From Corynebacterium jeikeium (GTDB lineage Bacteria > Actinomycetota > Actinomycetes > Mycobacteriales > Mycobacteriaceae), in assembly GCA_003955985.1 (NCBI GenBank), contig CP033784.1, positions 1,612,001 to 1,676,000 of the forward strand: DNA of 64,000 nt, read 5' to 3'. Under the pieces are notes generated by a model that did no database searches, was not told where the DNA came from, and saw nothing but the letters and a program-made list of their open reading frames with translations. Made by a program: the position numbers and the translations under genes. Positions 57,042-64,000 of the stretch are shown piece after piece (position 1 is the stretch's first letter; each line of letters starts with the position of its first letter).

Positions 57042-58512
57042 CAGTTGACGTCACCTTCTGCGCCCATTGCGCGAACAAGTCGCCACGTTCAGCCATACCG
57101 GAGTACATGTCCAAGCTGGCGGCAGCTGGTGCCAACAGCACCACATCCCCAGGGTTGGCATATTCACTAGCTGCCATACAGACCTTTGCCATGGCATCGA
57201 CCTTATCGGTGTCATCAATGACAACGACCGGCACAGCAGGTGCGATGCGGGAGAGCGCATCGCTGACTAGTTGCCTATCGACGCCCAGAACCACGGCGGC
57301 CTGCAGGCGATGAGCATGCTTCGCCACTAGCGGAGAGATTTCCGCGCCCTTGAGCTGACCACCGACGATCCAAACGACACGCTCATGACCGGACAGTGCA
57401 GCGTCGGCAGCGTGGGGGTTGGTGGCCTTGGAGTCATCAATCCACACGACATCATTTGCCTTATGGACAATCTGACCGCGGTGTGCGCGAACTTCGAAAG
57501 TCTCCAATGCCGCTGCAATTTGCTCCGGTGAGGTACCGATACTGCGCGCCATCGCAGTGGCGGCCACCGCGTCGAGAACACCTGCCCGGCCGGGAGGAGA
57601 AATTCCCGCTACCGGTGCGATGACAATGCCCGGACCAGAGTCGTCAGCTGCGGCATCGCCGCCGCCAAAAGCGCGGTCGACAATCATGCCGTCGCGAACT
57701 CCGACCTGGTGTGCCTCCGGGGGACCATCGGTAAAGCCCACGACGGAGTTGCCGAGCTCGTCGTTTTTCAGCATCTTTTCCACGTGCTCGACGACATCTG
57801 CGTCATCCGCACCGTAGATTGCGACAGTACCGCGCAGCGCACGGGTCTTGTCCAGACCGTAGTTTTCGTAAGAACCGTGCCAGTCGATGTGGTCTTCCGC
57901 CAGGTTCAGCAGTACTCCCGCATCTGGGCGAATGTTTGGAGCCCAGTGCAGCTGGAAGCTGGACAGCTCTGCGGCCAAGACCTCGATACGAGGCTCAGCA
58001 GTCAGTGCGTCGTACAGAGCCACACCAATGTTGCCCACAGCTGCGCCCTGCTCCCCGAGCATGGCGGCCAGCATGGAGGTGGTTGTGGTCTTGCCGTTAG
58101 TGCCGGTGACTACCAGCCAGGTACGTTTCGGCCCCCACAGCTGGGCACAGTCGCCGGCGAAAGCCAGCGCCACATCGCCGAATACCGGGACACCGGCCTC
58201 AGCGGCGGCGCCGAACAGCGGACTGGTCGGACGCCACCCCGGCGAGGTCACAATCGCAACCGCGTCGGCAAGCTCGTCGCGAGCGTCTGCGGTCGTGACA
58301 TGCCGAACCGAAAAGTCAGCGGCAACCAGTGCGCCGAGAGCGGAATCGTCCACGACGACAACTTCCGGACAGCCGATGTCCTTGAGCATCGCAATGGCAC
58401 CGCGACCGGAAACTCCGGCTCCTGCCACCAGAACTCGACCAGAGCGCACCGTAGCGACTAAGTCGAGATTTCGGATATCGGTGAGGTTGGTCGGGTCTGG
58501 TGAGTTAATCAT
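57034..58512 (-). CDS. murD: UDP-N-acetylmuramoyl-L-alanine-D-glutamate ligase
   Basis: Adds D-Glu to UDP-MurNAc-L-Ala. 492 residues. [20 protein letters not shown] loop [39 protein letters not shown] and [18 protein letters not shown] are MurD motifs. Overlaps mraY by four bases upstream and ftsW by eight downstream. Confidence 0.97.
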   Translation of the reverse strand: MINSPDPTNLTDIRNLDLVATVRSGRVLVAGAGVSGRGAIAMLKDIGCPEVVVVDDSALGALVAADFSVRHVTTADARDELADAVAIVTSPGWRPTSPLFGAAAEAGVPVFGDVALAFAGDCAQLWGPKRTWLVVTGTNGKTTTTSMLAAMLGEQGAAVGNIGVALYDALTAEPRIEVLAAELSSFQLHWAPNIRPDAGVLLNLAEDHIDWHGSYENYGLDKTRALRGTVAIYGADDADVVEHVEKMLKNDELGNSVVGFTDGPPEAHQVGVRDGMIVDRAFGGGDAAADDSGPGIVIAPVAGISPPGRAGVLDAVAATAMARSIGTSPEQIAAALETFEVRAHRGQIVHKANDVVWIDDSKATNPHAADAALSGHERVVWIVGGQLKGAEISPLVAKHAHRLQAAVVLGVDRQLVSDALSRIAPAVPVVVIDDTDKVDAMAKVCMAASEYANPGDVVLLAPAAASLDMYSGMAERGDLFAQWAQKVTSTDG

Positions 58513-59615
58513 TGAAATACGCCTACCTGAGAGAGCCAGTCACTGTAGAAGATGGCTGCGCCAATCATGTTGAAAATGCCTGCGAGTAGCCAGAAGCGAA
58601 CGACAACAGTTGTCTCCGCCCAACCTCCGTTTTCGAAGTGGTGATGGAGAGGAGCCATGCGGAATACGCGCTTGCCAGTCGTCTGGAAAACCGCGATCTG
58701 GATTGCCACGGAAGCAACTTCCATCACGAAGATGAAGCCAATGATAACCATCAGCAGCTCAGTCTTGGTGACAAATGACAGACCCGCTACCAAACCGCCA
58801 AGAGCCAGCGAACCGGTATCTCCCATGAAGATCTTTGCCGGCGCTGCATTCCACCACAGGAAGCCCAAACAGGCGCCCAGACCCGCGACGGAAATAACGG
58901 CGATATCCAGCGGATCGCGGACGTTGTAGCAACCGCTGCCCAGCGAAGCCTCGCAAGAGTTACGGAACTGCCAGAAGGAAATCAGCGTGTAGGTGGCCAG
59001 TAGCAGCGCGGTGGCGCCAGCGGCCAGGCCGTCAAGGCCATCAGTGAGATTGACGGCATTCGTCCATGCGGCAATGACGATGAAGACAAATACCAGGAAG
59101 ACAATCATGCCGAACCACACAGGCCCCGGTGCCAGATTCAGGAACGGAATATCTCGAATCAGCGACAAGCTCGTCGAACCGGGAGTCAAGCCAGACGCAT
59201 CCGGGAACTGCAGCAGCAGCACGCCGAAAATCAGCGCTGCCGCCAGCTGCCCAACCAGCTTCGCTGTCTTGTTCAGCCCCAGGTTGCGTCCTTTGTAGAG
59301 TTTGATGAAGTCATCGGCAAAACCCAATGCGCCCATCGCCAGAACCAGGAACATCACCAACAGACCGGAGGCGGACGGCCCCACGCCAGTCTGGATATAC
59401 GTAACGAGGTGTGAGAGGAAATAACCAGCGACGATTGCGGCGATGATGGCGATGCCGCCCATAGTCGGAGTTCCCCGCTTGCGCAGGTGGCTCTTCGGCC
59501 CTTCTTCACGGATCTCCTGGCCAAGACCTTCAGCAGAGAATTTGCGAATAAGCACTGGTGTTAAAAAGACACTCACCAGAAATGCAATCGCACCACTGAG
59601 AATAAGTTGAATCAC
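58509..59615 (-). CDS. mraY: Phospho-MurNAc-pentapeptide translocase
   Basis: Transfers phospho-MurNAc-pentapeptide to undecaprenyl phosphate, forming lipid I. 368 residues, ten membrane helices. Conserved cytoplasmic blocks are [31 protein letters not shown] (Asp pair), [27 protein letters not shown] and [17 protein letters not shown]. Start directly follows the murF stop. Confidence 0.98.
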   Translation of the reverse strand: MIQLILSGAIAFLVSVFLTPVLIRKFSAEGLGQEIREEGPKSHLRKRGTPTMGGIAIIAAIVAGYFLSHLVTYIQTGVGPSASGLLVMFLVLAMGALGFADDFIKLYKGRNLGLNKTAKLVGQLAAALIFGVLLLQFPDASGLTPGSTSLSLIRDIPFLNLAPGPVWFGMIVFLVFVFIVIAAWTNAVNLTDGLDGLAAGATALLLATYTLISFWQFRNSCEASLGSGCYNVRDPLDIAVISVAGLGACLGFLWWNAAPAKIFMGDTGSLALGGLVAGLSFVTKTELLMVIIGFIFVMEVASVAIQIAVFQTTGKRVFRMAPLHHHFENGGWAETTVVVRFWLLAGIFNMIGAAIFYSDWLSQVGVFQ

Positions 59616-61142
59616 TTACTTTTCCTCTCCGCTTTCACCTTCGGGCGTAGTCCCAACCTTGGCAGCCAGCGAGTCCGCGACCCGCCACATACCGTCCGCA
59701 TAGGAGGCCTTGACTAACACCACATCGTCCGGACGCACCTCGGCCGCCACCAAATCCGCGGCAGTGGATGTATCCGGCACCCTAGAAGTATTTAACCCCA
59801 ACTCTTCCGCTTTGTCGGCCAGGGCATGCACATTAGAACTCTCTCCGACTGCAATTAGTCGATCGATGCCGCGGCCCACAAGGTACTCGCCAAGCGACGA
59901 GTGCTCATCTTCAGCGGAATCACCAAGCTCACCCATCTGTCCCAGCACGGCCCACGATGAGGCGTCCTGGTGCGTTGGGCCAGCTGCTGTACGTGCCAGA
60001 GCATCAATCCCCGCACGCATCGAATCAGGGTTGGCATTGTAGGAATCGTTAATAACGACGATGTTGCCAGTGAGCTGCTGGACATCCATGCGCCGCTCTG
60101 ACGCTGCCACATGCGCGGCCATCGCCTTTGCGACCTGCTCAGCATCAATACCGGATTCCACTGCCACCGCAATCGCCGCCAGGGCATTGGCCACTTGGTG
60201 CGCACCATAGACCTGCAGTTGGATCGGGAATGTACGCCCGTCCGGTACATGCAGGTCAAAAGATGCACGAGCAAGATCGTCGAGCTGCACATTCGTGGCG
60301 CGGTAATCCGCGGTTGCGTGGCGTTCGGAGTTCTCATCTGCAGAGAAGAACACCACCTTCGCCTGGGTACGCGGAGCCATGCCAGTGACGTAGTCATCGT
60401 CGGCATTAAGTACGGCCACACCGCCCTGCTCCGCAGCCGGCAGCGCTTCCACGAGCTCGCCCTTAGCCTGCGCGATTGCCTCGCGCGAGCCAAACTCACC
60501 AAGGTGCGCCGTGCCAACATTGAGCACCGCACCAATAGTCGGTGGCGCAATGCGCGCCAGGTGGGCCACATGCCCAATTCCGCGTGCGCTCATCTCCGCA
60601 ACCAGGTACTTCGTCTCCGAAGTGCACTGCAGCACCGTGTACGGATGTCCAATTTCGTTGTTAAACGACCCCTTCGGCGCCACCGTCGGACCGTCGGTAC
60701 GCAGCAGCGTCGCCATCATGTCCTTCGTCGACGTCTTTCCCGCCGAACCCGTCACACCGACGACATGCAGCTGATCCTTCTTCAGCTCGTCGACGACGTA
60801 ACGCGCCAACTTACCAAGCGCTTCCAGCACCGCCGCCCCGGAACCATCCGGATCGTGTGCAAATGCGTCGGCATTGGAGTCCTGCTTACCAAGGGGCTTG
60901 ACGACGACCGCAGGTTGCCCAACATCTCGTGCCGCCAGTGCCATCGTCGCTCCAGCTGCCACAGCCTGATCGATGAAGTCGTGGCCGTCGACACGCGCGC
61001 CCGGTAGGGCGAGGAAGAGCGAGCCTTCGCGAATCTTTCGGGAATCGAATTCTGCGGGCTGAGTCACTGTGGCGTCATCATTGACGTGGGCGAGTTCACC
61101 TCCCACGATGTGAGCGATTTCCGCGGCGGTCAGGGCAATCAT
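59616..61142 (-). CDS. murF: UDP-MurNAc-tripeptide-D-Ala-D-Ala ligase
   Basis: Adds D-Ala-D-Ala to complete the pentapeptide. 508 residues. TQPAEFDSRKIREGSLFLALPG, ATP loop VTGSAGKTSTKDMMATLL, GSFNNEIGHPYTVL and VINDSYNANPDSMRAGI are MurF signatures. Separated from murE by 132 bases containing a strong hairpin, whereas these two genes usually abut. Confidence 0.97.
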   Translation of the reverse strand: MIALTAAEIAHIVGGELAHVNDDATVTQPAEFDSRKIREGSLFLALPGARVDGHDFIDQAVAAGATMALAARDVGQPAVVVKPLGKQDSNADAFAHDPDGSGAAVLEALGKLARYVVDELKKDQLHVVGVTGSAGKTSTKDMMATLLRTDGPTVAPKGSFNNEIGHPYTVLQCTSETKYLVAEMSARGIGHVAHLARIAPPTIGAVLNVGTAHLGEFGSREAIAQAKGELVEALPAAEQGGVAVLNADDDYVTGMAPRTQAKVVFFSADENSERHATADYRATNVQLDDLARASFDLHVPDGRTFPIQLQVYGAHQVANALAAIAVAVESGIDAEQVAKAMAAHVAASERRMDVQQLTGNIVVINDSYNANPDSMRAGIDALARTAAGPTHQDASSWAVLGQMGELGDSAEDEHSSLGEYLVGRGIDRLIAVGESSNVHALADKAEELGLNTSRVPDTSTAADLVAAEVRPDDVVLVKASYADGMWRVADSLAAKVGTTPEGESGEEK

Positions 61143-61212
61143 GATGTCTATAGTCCTTGTTGGTTAGAGTTCCAGGCGCCTAGTAAAGGATGATTTCTTG
61201 ATTCTATTCGCT

Positions 61213-61233
61213 TACCGCGAATGGTTCGCGGTA
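61213..61233. promoter_or_regulatory. Perfect 9-bp hairpin between murE and murF
   Basis: TACCGCGAA-TGG-TTCGCGGTA, nine paired bases with a three-base loop, no T-run on either strand. It may stabilise or cleave the murE-murF message, or be a protein-binding palindrome. Confidence 0.5.
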
Positions 61234-61274
61234 GGCATGTCAGGTGGTGCGCTTCCTCAGCGATTTCAGCAATC

Positions 61275-62849
61275 TCAATCAGCGGATCCCTCCAGTCGCT
61301 GTGTGAGTGCTTCGGCCAGCTGCTCACGGTCATCGAACGGGTGAATCACGCCACCGATATCCTGGCCGGTTTCGTGTCCCTTGCCTGCCACCACGATGCT
61401 GTCGCCGCTGTGGGCAAGTTCGACGACACGGCGAATTGCCTGGCCGCGATCGCCGATTTCCTCAACAACCGTGTCAGAACTGGCCTTGCTGCTGGCAACC
61501 GCTTCCTTCGCACCGGCGACCACGGCCGCACGGATTTCAGAGGGCACCTCGGAGCGTGGATTGTCATCGGTGATGATGACGACATCGGCACCGCATGCAG
61601 CCTCAGCTCCCATAATTGGACGCTTGGCACTATCGCGGTCGCCACCGGCGCCGACGACAACCAGCACGCGACCTTCGGTCTGTGCACGCAAGGTGGCCAA
61701 CACTTCAGCTACTGCGGCTGGCTTGTGGGCATAGTCCACCACAGCCAGGAAGTCCTGTCCGCGATCGATGCGCTCCATGCGGCCTGGCACACGCACCTGT
61801 GCCAGACCGCTCTTGGCCGCGTCATTGGCATGCCCAATCGCATCGAGCACAGCCCATGCGACTGCGGCATTGGCAACGTTGAAAGCACCCGGCAGAGGAA
61901 CTTCCACCTCAACTGTGTCAGTGTTGTTTCGCGTTAGCTCCACATGCTGGACACCGTTAGTGGCGACAGTGGCTGCAGCGGCGTGCCATTCTGCAAAGAC
62001 CTCGGCAGCTGGCGTCTTGTCGGTTACGCGATGCTGAGTATGGACAGTGGTGACTTGGACATCCGGGTCGCCGGCAGCGATATCTGCCATGCGGACACCC
62101 CAGTCGTCGTCGATGCACACGACAGCCTTCGGTGCATGTGTCGGACCTTCAGGATCAAAGAGCTTGGCCTTGGCTTGGAAATACTCTTCCAAGGTCTTGT
62201 GGAAGTCCAGGTGATCCTGCGAGAGGTTGAGGAAACAGCCGACGTCGAAACTGACTCCGTCTACACGTCCCAACGACAGTGCGTGGGAAGAAACCTCCAT
62301 GACAACGTGCGTCACACCCTCGGAGAGCATCTGGTGGAACAGGCGCTGGAGGGCTGGAGCCTCTGGGGTAGTCAGGCTCGACGGAACGGCACGGCCATTG
62401 ATGCGCGTGCCGGTAGTACCAATGATGCCTGTCGAGCATCCAGCTGCCAGGAGCGCGCCCTCCAGCATGTAGGTCGTGGTGGTCTTGCCAGAGGTGCCGG
62501 TAACCCCAATGATGGTCAGTGAATCCGAGGGGTGATCGTAGATTTCTGCAGCAACGTGCCCCATGACGGCCCGGACATCGTCGACAACCAGGACTGGTCG
62601 AGTCTCCCCTGCTTCCCGCAGGATTTTCAGACCTTCCTCATCAGTCAGGATCGCTGTAGCAGCCGACTGCTGCGCGTAGCGCGCACCATGCGTGCGAGTA
62701 CCTGGGACGGCAGCAAACATTCCGCCTTCAGGCACTTCGGCAGCGTTGAGTTCGATTGCGGCGATATCCGCTCCTGCCGCCGCGGATTCGGTAATGCCGT
62801 CAAGTCGGCCATGCGCGAGGTTACACAATTTCGCAAGGGTGGCGGTCAT
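61275..62849 (-). CDS. murE: UDP-MurNAc-L-Ala-D-Glu-meso-diaminopimelate ligase
   Basis: Adds the third stem residue. 524 residues. ATP loop GVTGTSGKTTTTYML, LTTPEAPALQ, MEVSSHALSLGRVDGVSFDVGCFLNLSQDHLDFHKTLEEYF and VVDYAHKPAAV. DDNPRSE contains the DNPR motif that selects meso-diaminopimelate, matching the corynebacterial cell wall. Preceded by 138 bases after ftsI. Confidence 0.97.
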   Translation of the reverse strand: MTATLAKLCNLAHGRLDGITESAAAGADIAAIELNAAEVPEGGMFAAVPGTRTHGARYAQQSAATAILTDEEGLKILREAGETRPVLVVDDVRAVMGHVAAEIYDHPSDSLTIIGVTGTSGKTTTTYMLEGALLAAGCSTGIIGTTGTRINGRAVPSSLTTPEAPALQRLFHQMLSEGVTHVVMEVSSHALSLGRVDGVSFDVGCFLNLSQDHLDFHKTLEEYFQAKAKLFDPEGPTHAPKAVVCIDDDWGVRMADIAAGDPDVQVTTVHTQHRVTDKTPAAEVFAEWHAAAATVATNGVQHVELTRNNTDTVEVEVPLPGAFNVANAAVAWAVLDAIGHANDAAKSGLAQVRVPGRMERIDRGQDFLAVVDYAHKPAAVAEVLATLRAQTEGRVLVVVGAGGDRDSAKRPIMGAEAACGADVVIITDDNPRSEVPSEIRAAVVAGAKEAVASSKASSDTVVEEIGDRGQAIRRVVELAHSGDSIVVAGKGHETGQDIGGVIHPFDDREQLAEALTQRLEGSAD

Positions 62850-62987
62850 TGGCTGTTCCCTCTTTCAAGTCAGTCGTTGGTGTACAACAGGTTGGAAAAA
62901 TTCAAGAGATTCACTTTGCAGAAACCAAAGTAATAAAAGTCTGTGTATTAGTGCTGTCGCGGTAACTTCATTGTGGTGGTGACCTCG

Positions 62988-64000
62988 TTACGGCTGCAGC
63001 AACAACTTGCCCTCGCGGGGTGGCGACGGCGGTACGTTGTAGCGGTTAAGCGCCCAAGCGGCGATGTCCTTAAACAGTGGGGCTGCTGACTGACCGCCGT
63101 CACCATGGACACCACGCTGGGGTTCGTCAAGCATAATGCCAATGACAAAACGGGGATCGTCGGCAGGCGCGATGCCTGCAAACGTGATGTGGTACTTGGA
63201 ATTCGAGTACGCGCCGGTGTCGGGGTCAAACTTCTGCGCCGTACCTGTCTTGCCTGTGAGCGAGTATCCCTCAATACTATTGCCGGCCGCGGTACCCGAC
63301 TGCTGCCCCGTGGGATCAGACTGCATAACGCCTTCAAACATAGCGCGCACAGTTTGGGCGGTCTCCGGGCTAACCACACGCACTGTTTCCGGGCGCTCTG
63401 TTGCCGTCTTCGTGCCGTCCGGGGAAATTGTCGAACGAATCATACGCGGCGGGATGCGCTCGCCATCGTTGGCGATTGCCTGGAAAACTCCTGTCATCTG
63501 CAGCAGTGTCATGGCCATACCCTGACCAATGGGCAGGTTCGCAAATGTACCGCCGGACCACTGCGGACGCTGTGGCACAAAGCCGGACGATTCACTGGGC
63601 AACTCGATACCCGTGGACTGCCCCAGCCCGAAGAGATGCAGCATCTCAGCGAAGCGGTCCTGACCCAAACGCTCTGCCAGCATTAGGGTGCCGACATTGG
63701 AGGACTTGCCGAATACACCGGTCGTCGTGAAAGCTTCCGTGCCGTGCTCCCATGCATCGCGCACGGTGACACCCGCCATATCAATCGTGCCCGGGACCTG
63801 CAGAACCTCATCCGGTGTGGTCTTGCCATCTTCGATAGCGGCCGCGGCGGTAATGATCTTTGCTACAGAGCCCGGCTCAAATGGGTTCGATACAGCGGAG
63901 TTTCCGATAGTGCGCCCCTCTTCGAGCTCGGCCCCCATATCCTTATTCGGGTTAGCCGTGTCCGCCTGCGCCATTGCAAGCACTTCGCCGGTCTTCGCGT
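62988..64000 (-). CDS. ftsI: Penicillin-binding protein, FtsI-type transpeptidase (3' part)
   Basis: The C-terminal transpeptidase domain; the 5' part lies beyond the window. The frame enters as AKTGEVLAMAQADT, typical of this class. FEPGSVAKI carries the nucleophile Ser and Lys (S-x2-K), SSNVG is the S-x-N motif and LTGKTGTAQK the K-T-G motif. Ends RYNVPPSPPREGKLLLQP. Position at the head of the mur cluster before murE supports the division-specific FtsI/PBP3 role, cross-linking the glycan made by FtsW. Confidence 0.94.
   Translation of the reverse strand, partial: AKTGEVLAMAQADTANPNKDMGAELEEGRTIGNSAVSNPFEPGSVAKIITAAAAIEDGKTTPDEVLQVPGTIDMAGVTVRDAWEHGTEAFTTTGVFGKSSNVGTLMLAERLGQDRFAEMLHLFGLGQSTGIELPSESSGFVPQRPQWSGGTFANLPIGQGMAMTLLQMTGVFQAIANDGERIPPRMIRSTISPDGTKTATERPETVRVVSPETAQTVRAMFEGVMQSDPTGQQSGTAAGNSIEGYSLTGKTGTAQKFDPDTGAYSNSKYHITFAGIAPADDPRFVIGIMLDEPQRGVHGDGGQSAAPLFKDIAAWALNRYNVPPSPPREGKLLLQP

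Overview
The window comes from a Corynebacterium chromosome. It carries actinobacterial-type division genes (sepF, divIVA/wag31, ftsZ, and ftsW with a long C-terminal tail), a translational-type ileS T-box, the TreY/TreZ trehalose pathway and a BioQ-type TetR regulator beside bioB. The gene order (glgX, treY, alarmone synthetase, treZ, ilvA, dnaE, rluD, lspA, dinB, ileS, divIVA, yggT, sepF, ftsZ and the mur genes) matches what I remember of the corynebacterial arrangement. A complete Propionibacterium-like methylmalonyl-CoA carboxyltransferase operon makes me suspect a propionate-forming species of the C. amycolatum/xerosis/freneyi type. That species assignment is inference.

Layout. 1-4.6 kb is cofactor synthesis: nadB (cut by the window edge) and nadA, a small membrane protein, then bioB with bsaP, divergent from bioQ, with two BioQ-like boxes between them. 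4.7-10 kb (minus strand) holds an Na+/H+ antiporter-like carrier and the transcarboxylase operon (5S, 12S, small accessory protein, 1.3S biotin carrier). 10.3-22.7 kb is mostly plus strand and concerns glycogen and trehalose: glgX, treY and treZ. Set among these are an orphan HigA-like antitoxin, a DnaQ-BRCT exonuclease, a small alarmone synthetase, an S4-domain protein, an IclR regulator and a YigZ protein. 22.7-31.4 kb (minus) has a 1226-residue protein I cannot identify, ilvA and dnaE. 31.7-34.6 kb (plus) has a 54-residue protein, a DSD1-like aldolase/deaminase and a sugar-lactone oxidase. 34.6-43.3 kb is mixed: rarD, lspA-rluD-membrane protein, two lipoproteins, an asparaginase, an acetyltransferase and dinB.

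43.4-64 kb is one long minus-strand block. It contains ileS with its T-box, then divIVA, yggT, sepF, pgeF, ftsZ, ftsQ, murC, murG, ftsW, murD, mraY, murF, murE and the 3' part of ftsI. Start/stop overlaps show translational coupling through much of it. These genes build lipid II with meso-diaminopimelate (MurE has a DNPR motif), polymerise and cross-link it (FtsW, PBP) and run septation and polar growth (FtsZ, SepF, FtsQ, DivIVA). The yggS gene that I would expect between pgeF and sepF is absent here.

Most of the window is conserved core genome. I see no insertion sequence, prophage, CRISPR array, tRNA or rRNA. The points most worth a second look are the transcarboxylase operon, the 1226-residue orphan, the 54-residue protein with an ideal ribosome binding site, the 20-bp perfect inverted repeat near 39.2 kb, the missing yggS and several unassigned operator-like palindromes. 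Evidence is by reading only; no database search was run.
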